Below, piece after piece: positions 1-8,069 of a stretch of DNA of 64,000 nt. The DNA is from Dokdonia pacifica (GTDB taxonomy: Bacteria > Bacteroidota > Bacteroidia > Flavobacteriales > Flavobacteriaceae), in contig NZ_FZNY01000006.1 in the NCBI RefSeq assembly GCF_900188275.1, forward strand, positions 248,001 through 312,000. The letters run 5' to 3'. The notes under the pieces are model-generated. The model saw only the letters and a program-made list of their open reading frames with translations. It was not told the origin of the DNA and made no database searches. The stretch's first letter is position 1. Every line of letters begins with the position of its first letter. A program made the translations under genes and the position numbers.

Positions 1-880
1 GATTTAAACTAAATGTTGCTTTAACAAGCGCTAATGAGTTTGTGTTTATGTATAGCTTTCCATTATAGAGAGGGTCTATTACATTATCTTTTTGTTTGAA
101 ATTTACAGTATATACGGGAGTTCCATTAATCTCGGAAGTAGGGCCAAATTCAAAGTCATATCCTTCCATTGTATAAGAAGTAAATACATATTCTGGATAT
201 TTCATTAAATCAATATATAAGGTGCTAAAGGGACCTCCTTGGAGTTTTAGGGCGATTGTATCAAGTTTTGAGTAGTCCGTATTTTTTCTTGATTTAATTA
301 ATTTGATCACATCGTCTTTAGTGTCTCCATAAGGTTGTTTATAGACGTTTAATACTGCTTCTGCTAACGACGCATTCTTGTTTCTTTTCTTGATGGTTTC
401 TCTATAGAAAGTAGTCATCAGTGTTTTGTCGTCTAAATAATTAGAACGCTTCTTCTCAAAAACTTTATCAACGAGATCACGTGCGTTTTTATACGAAGTG
501 ATGTTTACCTCTGTAAGCTCTATTGATGAGGTTTGCAACGAGATGCGTAAATCTGTTGCATTGTCTTTACTTACATTGATTGTTTTTGGTTTATAGCCTA
601 GGGCATCAATTTTTAAAACAATAGTCTCAGTATTGTCAATTTTTAATAAAAAGGCGCCTTCGGTATTGGTGATGGTACTTGTGTTGCTGTTTACTTCCTG
701 AATGGAAGCAGCAATGATAGGTTCTCCTGTCGTAATGTTTACAACCTGACCATTGATCTCAAGAAAGGTATTGTCAGTTTGTGCATTTAAGTTCGTGGCA
801 TAGGTGCCAAGGAAAATTAATAAGAAGATGGTTGACATTAATTTTCCTATTTTTTCTGGTAATAAATAAGAAATTTTCAT
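1..880 (-). CDS. Carboxypeptidase-regulatory-like domain secreted protein (partial, 3' end outside window)
   Basis: The frame is open from the ATG at 880 down to the window edge, so at least 293 residues are present and the C-terminus is missing. Residues 1-34 look like a signal peptide ending near NLNAQ; a second ATG at 838 would give a more compact signal peptide and is an equally good start. Residues about 40-110 form a CarboxypepD_reg-like beta-sandwich (INGQVVNITTGEPI, then TNTEGAFLLKI), the domain that commonly begins Bacteroidota envelope proteins. The following part (DKVFEKKRSNYLDDKTLMT, FYRETIKKRN) resembles DUF5686-type or related envelope proteins rather than a TonB receptor plug. 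Role unknown; probably periplasmic or outer-membrane associated. Confidence 0.8.
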   Translation of the reverse strand, partial: MKISYLLPEKIGKLMSTIFLLIFLGTYATNLNAQTDNTFLEINGQVVNITTGEPIIAASIQEVNSNTSTITNTEGAFLLKIDNTETIVLKIDALGYKPKTINVSKDNATDLRISLQTSSIELTEVNITSYKNARDLVDKVFEKKRSNYLDDKTLMTTFYRETIKKRNKNASLAEAVLNVYKQPYGDTKDDVIKLIKSRKNTDYSKLDTIALKLQGGPFSTLYIDLMKYPEYVFTSYTMEGYDFEFGPTSEINGTPVYTVNFKQKDNVIDPLYNGKLYINTNSLALVKATFSLN

Positions 881-1040
881 ACTTGTGTCTTTAAAGGTAT
901 GTATCAGAATAATAATACCTGCATTATAAGATACGAATTTTTTAATTTTTATCCTAGGTGATCTTTATACTAAGGAAGTTTAGAATAGTTTTTTAACAAC
1001 TTTAGCTAAGATATGACCTTGTTTTAGGATTTGTTTCAAA

Positions 1041-1078
1041 AAATAATCCCTTATGAAAATGTTCATAAGGGATTATTT
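1041..1078 (-). terminator. Rho-independent terminator
   Basis: A perfect 17-bp stem (1041-1057 pairs with 1062-1078) with a 4-nt loop sits just past the stop of the minus-strand hypothetical gene at 1097. A-rich and T-rich flanks make it plausible in both directions. Confidence 0.75.
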
Positions 1079-1096
1079 TTTGTGTCATATATATTA

Positions 1097-1792
1097 TTAT
1101 AACGAATTATAATAGTCCATGATTTTTTTCAAGTCATTAGGTTTTTTAACCTTCAGTTTTTTACTTTTTATATAAGCTTCTACTTTATCAGCTTTATCTC
1201 CCATAACTTTTAGGAGTTTAGATTTTTTAAGTTGGAATTTTGAAAAATTCTCACCTTGTACAATGTAATAATCGTAACGTAATAAGAATTTGTCATTAGG
1301 AGCTCCTCGTTGAGGATTAGGGCTTCCTTCTTTTATTTCTATACGGTAGTCTTTATATATAGAAAAGTCTTTATTTTCTACGAGCACTTCAAAAACTCTA
1401 CTTTTTTGATGAATTGGAGAGTAGATGTTTTTAAAGGTTTTATTCTTAATAACAACTTCTTTTAAATTTCTAAAGTTAAATGTAAATAAAGAATCTGCTC
1501 CTATTTTAGATTGAAATGCGTTACGTTGTGCATTAAAGTTTAGGTTGTTTAAACGCACATTAGTTTCTTCAGAAGATACAGTAGCATAATTAGACCAATC
1601 TTCATAAATGTATACAGTACCGTCTATAGGTTTTTTAGGATTTCTGATAATAGAAGAAGATCCAAAGGCTGCTCTATTTGCTCCTAGGTTTGTAAGTCCA
1701 ATAAGAACATTGTTGTTTGGGTTTACACCTTCGTTTTGTCCACACACTACAGTAGAACATAATAATAGTGCGATGATAAGGGTTCTTAACAT
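1097..1792 (-). CDS. Secreted hypothetical protein, 231 aa
   Basis: I do not recognise a family. The N-terminus MLRTLIIALLLCSTVVCGQ is a clear Sec signal peptide, so the product is periplasmic or secreted. The middle has a possible beta-rich part (GTVYIYEDWSNYATVSSEE, LFTFNFRNLKEVVIKNKTF) and the C-terminus is lysine-rich (KKSKLLKVMGDKADKVEAY, then KSKKLKVKKPNDLKKIM). The layout, signal peptide followed by a compact domain and a basic tail, recurs in flavobacterial envelope proteins of unknown function. It stands alone between terminator-like sequence and galE and is probably monocistronic. Confidence 0.75.
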   Translation of the reverse strand: MLRTLIIALLLCSTVVCGQNEGVNPNNNVLIGLTNLGANRAAFGSSSIIRNPKKPIDGTVYIYEDWSNYATVSSEETNVRLNNLNFNAQRNAFQSKIGADSLFTFNFRNLKEVVIKNKTFKNIYSPIHQKSRVFEVLVENKDFSIYKDYRIEIKEGSPNPQRGAPNDKFLLRYDYYIVQGENFSKFQLKKSKLLKVMGDKADKVEAYIKSKKLKVKKPNDLKKIMDYYNSL

Positions 1793-1981
1793 ATTTGTAG
1801 TTTTTTAGGGCGCTAAAATAAATAAATATGATCTATATAGAGGTAAACCCCGACACAAATTAACTTCTTGATAACAGTTAAAACTAAAATTTAACATAAC
1901 AGAGGGGTGTCTTGTCAGAATTAATTCTGATAAAACAAATAATTTGGATACAGATCTTACGTAAGGAGATGTAAAATAGAA

Positions 1982-3001
1982 TTATTTACTACGTACTTTT
2001 TGCTCCCAAGTCCATGCAGATGCCATGGCTTCATCAAGACTACTATTTGCTTTCCAACCAAGATCGTGATTTGCTTTGTGCGTATCTGCATAGGCAGCAA
2101 TAACATCTCCTTCTCGTTTATCGACAATTTTGTAATTAAGTGATGTATTTGTAGCTTTTTCAAAAGAAGTGATTACTTCCAGAACAGAACTTCCAACACC
2201 TGTACCTACATTAAAGACCTCGTAGTTGTCTTTATTTTTATCTTGTAGCAAACGTTCTAGTGCTACTACATGAGCTTTTGCTAAGTCTACTACGTGAATA
2301 TAATCTCTAATGGCTGTACCATCTGGAGTAGGGTAGGTATCTCCAAATACAGATAATTGATCTCTTAGTCCTATAGCTGTTTGCGTAATAAATGGTACTA
2401 AGTTTTGTGGTACGCCTATAGGTAGTTCTCCAATCTCTGCAGATGGATGTGCTCCAATAGGATTAAAATAGCGTAGTGATATTGCTTTAAGATGTGATGT
2501 AATCTTACAGGTATCTCTTATAATTTCTTCTCCAATTTGTTTGGTATTACCATAGGGAGACTCAGCAGGTTTTACAGGGGCATTTTCTGTAATGGGTAAT
2601 TCATCTGCTTGGCCATATACGGTACAAGAAGAACTAAAAATAAAACTGGCTTTATCCTTTTTTTGTAATTCTTGAAGAATGTAAATTAATGTTGCGATAT
2701 TATTTTCATAATATAACAGCGGTTCTTTTACACTTTCGCCTACAGCCTTGGATGCTGCAAAATGAATCACTCCTGCAATATCTTGATGTCTATTAAAAAA
2801 GTCATTTACTTTAGATTTTTCTCTTAGATCAAACTCTTCAAAAATAGGTGTGATCCCTGTGATGTTTGTGATCCCTTTTAAGACCTCTTTTGACGAGTTA
2901 GAACAGTTATCTATAATAACCACTTCATGTCCATTATTTTGTAATTCTACAACGGTATGAGATCCTATAAAACCTAATCCTCCAGTAACGATTATTTTCA
3001 T
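1982..3001 (-). CDS. galE: UDP-glucose 4-epimerase
   Basis: GalE interconverts UDP-galactose and UDP-glucose, the last step specific to the Leloir pathway, in the cytoplasm. The 339-aa length is typical. The NAD-binding Rossmann motif GGLGFIGSH lies at residues 7-15, the catalytic Ser/Thr region SSSCTVYG at 123-130, and the YxxxK pair is Y150/K154 (YGNTK). It is the last gene of the minus-strand galactoside locus, 87 nt after the symporter; the gap holds a copy of the genome palindrome and a -7-like TATCTTTG (3028-3035), so it may have its own promoter. With galK and galT at 19447-21643 the window carries a complete Leloir set except a mutarotase. Confidence 0.95.
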   Translation of the reverse strand: MKIIVTGGLGFIGSHTVVELQNNGHEVVIIDNCSNSSKEVLKGITNITGITPIFEEFDLREKSKVNDFFNRHQDIAGVIHFAASKAVGESVKEPLLYYENNIATLIYILQELQKKDKASFIFSSSCTVYGQADELPITENAPVKPAESPYGNTKQIGEEIIRDTCKITSHLKAISLRYFNPIGAHPSAEIGELPIGVPQNLVPFITQTAIGLRDQLSVFGDTYPTPDGTAIRDYIHVVDLAKAHVVALERLLQDKNKDNYEVFNVGTGVGSSVLEVITSFEKATNTSLNYKIVDKREGDVIAAYADTHKANHDLGWKANSSLDEAMASAWTWEQKVRSK

Positions 3002-3027
3002 CTATTTTTCATGATTTTTTAACTGTA

Positions 3028-3035
3028 CAAAGATA
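3028..3035 (-). promoter_or_regulatory. Candidate -7 element of galE
   Basis: On the minus strand this reads TATCTTTG, an exact match to the Bacteroidota -7 consensus TAnnTTTG, 26 nt before the galE ATG. No clear -33 TTG was found at the usual spacing, so support is moderate. Confidence 0.4.
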
Positions 3036-3053
3036 CAGTATGTATTGTGTTTT

Positions 3054-3075
3054 ATACGCTTTCGCGAAAGCGTAT
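3054..3075. repeat. Genome palindrome, intergenic copy
   Basis: A perfect inverted repeat containing TACGCTTTCGCGAAAGCGTA plus one more matching base on each side. It lies between the symporter stop and the galE start. It is one of about 14 copies in the window. Confidence 0.9.
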
Positions 3076-3088
3076 CATGAACTTTTAT

Positions 3089-4732
3089 TTAAAATATTAA
3101 GTAAGTACTCAGTACTAACAGCGTAATAAGTCCTCCTACGATATAGGCATACTTCCATGGGGTTGTATCTATAGCTTCTGTAGTTTCTGGAACATAAATA
3201 TCTGTTTTTGGTTTTATCATTCCAATCACTAGCATGATAATAATATTAACTACAAATAGAATTCCCATTACATGTAAAAAATGAGGAAAAGCTTCAGCTT
3301 TGATAAGAGCTAACTCAGCGATGTCAGTTATTCCATTTGTTTCAGCTTCAGCAAGAGCTGCTTTTTCATATGTAGGTCTCATGAATATTGTACAAACGTA
3401 CATAATAACACCAGCAATCATAACAACTTTGGCTCCAAGGGCAGGTACTCTTTTTGTAAGTATTCCAATAATAACAACGGCTAAAATAGGAACACTTAAA
3501 CTTCCTAATGCTTGTTGGATGTAGTCAAATAATCCCGCTGGAGCATTGGCTATAAATGGCGCAATGATCATCGATACAATGGCCACTAATAGTCCAAATA
3601 ATTTCCCTGCTTTTACGGTTTGATGCTCTGATGCATCTTTTTTGAAAAACTTTTTATAAAGGTCAAATCCAAATAGCGTAGCACTACTATTTAATAAACT
3701 ATTAAAGGAACTTAAAACGGCTCCAAAGAGTACGGCTGCAAAAAATCCTAATAAGGCTGGAGGCAATACTTCTTTTACTAATTGCGGATACGCTTGATCA
3801 GCAGAACTAAGCTCTCCATTAAATACATTCCAAGCGATGATACCAGGAAGTACTACAATTACTGGAATTAAGAATTTTACGAAAGCAGCAAGCATCATTC
3901 CTTTCTGTCCTTCTTTTAAACTTTTGGCTCCAAATACACGCTGTAAAATAGATTGGTTCGTACCCCAATAGTACATTTGTGCAATCATCATTCCTGTAAA
4001 GATCGTTCCTACGGGAATGGATGAGGTGGCATCTCCAGTAACATCAAATTTATCTTGGTTTTCTGTCCATAGTGTACTAAGTCCTGCAAACATATCTCCA
4101 TCTCCAATGAGTTTTAAACCAAAATATGGGATTAATAATCCTCCTATTAATAATCCAATAGCATTGATCAAATCAGAAACCGCAACGGCTTTAAGTCCTC
4201 CAAAAATAGCATATACAATTCCTATCAGACCGATACTCCAAACACACAAAGCAATTACTGATGATTCTTCCCAACCTAGCATACTAGGTAAATCAAACAT
4301 AGTACTAAAGGCTAAAGATCCAGAATAAAGGATGGTAGGGAGTAATACAATGGCAAAGGCTATTAAGAATAATACAGATAAAATAGCTTTTGTATTTTCA
4401 TCAAAGCGTTTTTCTATAAACTCAGGAATGGTGGTAATTCCTCCTTTCATATACTTTGGAAGAAACCATACTGCGGTAATCACCATAGCTATGGCGGCAA
4501 GTGTTTCCCATGCCATTACAAGAATTCCTTCGCTAAAGGCTTGACCATTTAGCCCTACAATTTGCTCTGCAGATAAGTTGGTGAGTAATAATGATCCTGC
4601 AATAGTAATGGCGCCAAGACTTCTTCCTCCTAAATAATATCCGTCTGCAGATTTTTCATCGGTTCCTCTTGTTTTCCACCAAGCAAATCCTGCTACTAAT
4701 AGTGTAAATCCAATAAATGAAATGATTCCCAT
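3089..4732 (-). CDS. Sodium/solute symporter (SSS family, SglT-like)
   Basis: A 547-aa inner-membrane protein with about 14 hydrophobic segments. The N-terminal part (YYLGGRSLGAITIAGSLLLT, then NLSAEQIVGLNGQAFSEG) and TIPEFIEKRF are the pattern I know from sodium/galactose symporters such as Vibrio SglT, so sodium-driven uptake of galactose or a galactoside is the likely role. It sits between the GlpK-GlpD fusion and galE, which supports a galactoside or galactosyl-glycerol substrate. Since the neighbouring alpha-galactosidase has no signal peptide, this carrier may bring in the intact glycoside. Substrate assignment is inference; the family call is firm. Confidence 0.88.
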   Translation of the reverse strand: MGIISFIGFTLLVAGFAWWKTRGTDEKSADGYYLGGRSLGAITIAGSLLLTNLSAEQIVGLNGQAFSEGILVMAWETLAAIAMVITAVWFLPKYMKGGITTIPEFIEKRFDENTKAILSVLFLIAFAIVLLPTILYSGSLAFSTMFDLPSMLGWEESSVIALCVWSIGLIGIVYAIFGGLKAVAVSDLINAIGLLIGGLLIPYFGLKLIGDGDMFAGLSTLWTENQDKFDVTGDATSSIPVGTIFTGMMIAQMYYWGTNQSILQRVFGAKSLKEGQKGMMLAAFVKFLIPVIVVLPGIIAWNVFNGELSSADQAYPQLVKEVLPPALLGFFAAVLFGAVLSSFNSLLNSSATLFGFDLYKKFFKKDASEHQTVKAGKLFGLLVAIVSMIIAPFIANAPAGLFDYIQQALGSLSVPILAVVIIGILTKRVPALGAKVVMIAGVIMYVCTIFMRPTYEKAALAEAETNGITDIAELALIKAEAFPHFLHVMGILFVVNIIIMLVIGMIKPKTDIYVPETTEAIDTTPWKYAYIVGGLITLLVLSTYLIF

Positions 4733-4800
4733 AGGTTGTTTAGTTTATAGTGTTGCAGTGAAAATATGAAATTTCATTGAATATAAGGTTGCTTTTTGAG

Positions 4801-4820
4801 TACGCTTTCGCGAAAGCATA
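4801..4820. repeat. Genome palindrome, intergenic copy with one mismatch
   Basis: Reads TACGCTTTCGCGAAAGCATA, one base off the perfect repeat. It lies in the 128-nt gap between the GlpK-GlpD ORF and the symporter. Confidence 0.85.
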
Positions 4821-4833
4821 CCCTTTATGATTT

Positions 4834-4849
4834 ACTATAACGTTATAGT
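4834..4849. promoter_or_regulatory. 16-bp perfect palindrome, possible operator
   Basis: ACTATAACGTTATAGT is a perfect 16-bp palindrome 11 nt past the end of the GlpK-GlpD ORF and about 100 nt upstream of the symporter start. It differs from both the genome palindrome and the TACTTT-N3-AAAGTA site. It could be an operator for the symporter or part of a weak terminator; no promoter consensus was seen beside it. Confidence 0.35.
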
Positions 4850-4860
4850 TGTTTTGTTGC

Positions 4861-7800
4861 TTAGGCTTCCATTTCTTTATCATAGTAATGTGATGCATCT
4901 TTTACTAAAATATCAAGCCACTTGTTTTCATCGATTACTCGTGCTTCGTCCCAACCTAAATATTTGATGAGGTCTTCTTGTACGAGTTGTCTGTATTTGT
5001 GTACACTGTGTATATCAAAATAGAGTCTTCCCGTTCTTCGTACAAAGAAATCGGCTAAAGAATTCGTCATTTCATGATGGACACTATACCAAACTTCGGC
5101 ACGTATCAGGCGTTCTTCTACAGATTCATTTAAGAAATAATCTATTTTTTGTATGATATCATTTGCTTGTTTTCCATAGGTAGTCGCTAAATACTCGCTT
5201 TGGTTTTTATCTTTAACTCCTAGTGTTTTAAGTTGGGCTGCAATTTCTTTTTCATACGTATTTACCTCTTTTGTGTTTGACAAAGGGCTAGAGGTAAGAG
5301 GTATGCGTTCTGTATGCGATTTTACAAGATGTTCTTTTTTCTTCTCAGGTACATTTTTTAATACCGTATCAATAACACGTTGGGCCATTTTTCGATATCC
5401 TGTGAGTTTTCCTCCAGCAATAGAGATAAGTCCTGTTTCTGAAACAAAAATTTCATCTCTTCTAGAAAGTTCGGATGGGTCTTTTCCATCTTCATGAATA
5501 AGCGGTCGTAGCCCTGCCCAGTTAGATTCGATATCTTCTATAGTGAGTTGTACGCTAGGAAACATATTGTTTACGGCATCTAATAAATAGGTGGCATCAT
5601 CTTGTGTAGCGACCACTCTATTTAAGTTACCATTATAATTGGTATCTGTAGTTCCTACATAAGTAGATCTTCCTCTTGGAATTGCAAAAATCATACGTCC
5701 ATCGGGGACATCAAAATAAATAGATTGGGTCAATGGGAAACGTTCTCTTGAAAAAACAATGTGTACACCCTTGGTAAGGTGTAGGTGTTTGTTATTCATA
5801 GAGTGATCTTTCTCTCGTACTAAATCTACCCAAGGCCCTGCTGCCGAAACATAATTGTTTGCTTTTAATTTAAAACTGCTTTTGGTATTGTAATCATAAC
5901 AGTGTAGGTTTTTAATCTTTCCTTCATCATCATAATTGAAAGATTTCATTTCACAGTAGTTAATTACGCATGCTCCAAATGAAGCCGCTTTTTTCAAGAG
6001 CTCGATGGTAAGTCTAGCATCATCAGTACGATACTCTGCATAGTAACCACCACCTACAAGATGTTCTTTATTTAATAATGGTTCTTTACTAGCGGTTTCT
6101 TCTGTAGTAAGCATTTTACGTTTGTCTTCTCCTTCTACATTGGCAAGAAAATCATATACTTTTAATCCGATGGCAGTCATCATTTTACCATAGGTGCCTC
6201 CTTCAATAAGAGGAAGTAGCATTTTTTCAGGAACTACGAGATGAGGTGCTAATTTATGTACGGTTGCTCGTTCACTACCAGACTCTTTTACGAGTCCAAT
6301 TTCCATTTGTTTTAAGTAACGTAATCCTCCATGAATGAGTTTTGTAGATTTATTACTTGTGCCAGAGGCGAAATCATTTTTTTCTATCAAACATACATTC
6401 ATTCCTCTAGAGGATGCATCTAAAGCAATACCCGCTCCAGTAACACCACCGCCAATAATGATGAGGTCAAAACGCTCTTTTTTGGCTCTTTGCAATTGGG
6501 TGTCTCTATCTAAAATAGAAAAACGAATAGGTCCTTCTTCTTTAACAGATAGCATATTTTGATTAGAAGATTTCGTACGAGCTACTGCTTGTTTCCATCC
6601 TGTGTATTTCTTAGTACGCGTATATTCTGTAATTTCAGGAGTAAATAGAGTATCTACTTCTCGTAATTTTGCGATATCCTTTTTGGTCCATAAACCTGCT
6701 TGAATCCCTGCTAAAAATGCAGCGCCAAGTGCTGTTACTTCCAGCATTTTAGGACGATCTACCTCTACATTTAAAATATCCGATTGAAATTGCATGAGGT
6801 AATTATTAGCTGTAGCACCTCCATCTACTTTAAGCGATTTCATTTGCTTACCACTATCTTCTACCATAGCTTCTAGTACATCTCTAGATTGATATGCAAG
6901 AGCGTCTATGGTTGCTTTAATAATCTCATTTTTGCCAGAATCTAGTGTGAGACCATAAATGGCTCCTTTTGCTTTCATGTCCCAATGGGGTGCGCCTAAT
7001 CCTGCAAATGCAGGTACTACATACAAGTCGTCTGCAGCAATTGTTGCTTCACAAATGGCTTCGGTTTCTTTTGCGTGATCAATCACTTGGAGTTTATCTC
7101 GTAACCATTGCACAGAAGCTCCAGCTATAAATACACTTCCTTCTAAGGCATACTTTATATTGTCAGATTCTAAGCTTGCACAGAGTGTTGTTAAGAGACC
7201 ATTTTTTGATTGGTATGGTTTTTTACCTGTGTTCATAAGCATAAAACAACCGGTTCCGTAGGTGTTTTTAGCCATTCCCGATTTATAGCCTCCTTGACCA
7301 AATAAAGACGCCTGCTGATCACCTGCAACGCCATAAATAGGTATTTGATGTTCTTTGTACGTAAAATGTCCAAAATTAGATGAAGAATGCTGTACTTTAG
7401 GAAGCATTGCTTTAGGGATTTGTAAAGCATCTAGCATTTTGGCATCCCAGTCTAATTCTAAAATATTATAAAGTAATGTGCGTGATGCATTCGAATGATC
7501 GGTTACGTGATGTTTTCCTTGCGTAAATTTCCAAATTAGCCAACTGTCTATAGTTCCGAATAAGAGTTCTCCTTTTTCTGCTTTTTCTTGTGCACCATGT
7601 ACATGATCAAGAATCCATCGTGCTTTGGTTCCAGAAAAATAGGAATCTATGACAAGACCTGTATTTTTTGCAACATACTCTTCTAATCCTTGTGCTTTTA
7701 ATTGCTCACAAATACCAGAAGTACGTTTATCTAACCATACAATGGCATTGTGTATAGGTTCACCCGTGACTTTGTCCCATATAACTGTTGTTTCTCTTTG

Positions 7801-8043
7801 GTTGGTAATACCAATGGCTGCAATTTGATCTATAGATATAGAAGATTTTTCTATTACTTCTTCAAAAACTTCTTGTTGATGGGTTGCAATTTCTATCGGG
7901 TCATGTTCTACCCATCCTGGTTTAGGATAATGTTGAGTTAATTCTTTTTGTGCAATACCGCAGATAGTGCCTTTCTTATCAAATATTATAGCACGTGTGC
8001 TTGTAGTGCCTTGGTCAAAAGCAATAATATATTCTTTACTCAT
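4861..8043 (-). CDS. glpK-glpD: Fused glycerol kinase / FAD glycerol-3-phosphate dehydrogenase
   Basis: One uninterrupted 1060-aa ORF carries two complete enzymes. Residues 1 to about 490 are glycerol kinase (ATP-binding FDQGTTSTR at 9-17, GVAGDQQASLFGQGG, and the FGGY-type C-terminal region VDGGATANNYLMQFQSD). Residues about 497-1060 are an FAD-dependent glycerol-3-phosphate dehydrogenase (dinucleotide motif GGGVTGAG at 531-538, then KSTKLIHGGLRYL, SAAGPWVD, and the GlpD C-terminal domain). Stand-alone enzymes are about 500 and 555 aa, so nothing is missing and the linker is very short; Met497 probably marks the ancestral GlpD start. The product would convert glycerol to glycerol-3-phosphate and on to dihydroxyacetone phosphate, passing electrons to quinone at the membrane. 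It lies directly behind the alpha-galactosidase (26-nt gap). No glycerol facilitator gene is nearby. Confidence 0.93.
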   Translation of the reverse strand: MSKEYIIAFDQGTTSTRAIIFDKKGTICGIAQKELTQHYPKPGWVEHDPIEIATHQQEVFEEVIEKSSISIDQIAAIGITNQRETTVIWDKVTGEPIHNAIVWLDKRTSGICEQLKAQGLEEYVAKNTGLVIDSYFSGTKARWILDHVHGAQEKAEKGELLFGTIDSWLIWKFTQGKHHVTDHSNASRTLLYNILELDWDAKMLDALQIPKAMLPKVQHSSSNFGHFTYKEHQIPIYGVAGDQQASLFGQGGYKSGMAKNTYGTGCFMLMNTGKKPYQSKNGLLTTLCASLESDNIKYALEGSVFIAGASVQWLRDKLQVIDHAKETEAICEATIAADDLYVVPAFAGLGAPHWDMKAKGAIYGLTLDSGKNEIIKATIDALAYQSRDVLEAMVEDSGKQMKSLKVDGGATANNYLMQFQSDILNVEVDRPKMLEVTALGAAFLAGIQAGLWTKKDIAKLREVDTLFTPEITEYTRTKKYTGWKQAVARTKSSNQNMLSVKEEGPIRFSILDRDTQLQRAKKERFDLIIIGGGVTGAGIALDASSRGMNVCLIEKNDFASGTSNKSTKLIHGGLRYLKQMEIGLVKESGSERATVHKLAPHLVVPEKMLLPLIEGGTYGKMMTAIGLKVYDFLANVEGEDKRKMLTTEETASKEPLLNKEHLVGGGYYAEYRTDDARLTIELLKKAASFGACVINYCEMKSFNYDDEGKIKNLHCYDYNTKSSFKLKANNYVSAAGPWVDLVREKDHSMNNKHLHLTKGVHIVFSRERFPLTQSIYFDVPDGRMIFAIPRGRSTYVGTTDTNYNGNLNRVVATQDDATYLLDAVNNMFPSVQLTIEDIESNWAGLRPLIHEDGKDPSELSRRDEIFVSETGLISIAGGKLTGYRKMAQRVIDTVLKNVPEKKKEHLVKSHTERIPLTSSPLSNTKEVNTYEKEIAAQLKTLGVKDKNQSEYLATTYGKQANDIIQKIDYFLNESVEERLIRAEVWYSVHHEMTNSLADFFVRRTGRLYFDIHSVHKYRQLVQEDLIKYLGWDEARVIDENKWLDILVKDASHYYDKEMEA

Positions 8044-8069
8044 AGTTTACCGAACAAATTCTTTTGTGA

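Noticed and set aside
4861-8043. Splitting the 1060-aa ORF into two separate genes glpK and glpD
   Set aside because: The frame is continuous with no stop between the two enzymes; Met497 may be an ancestral or alternative start but there is no sequence reason to end GlpK before it.
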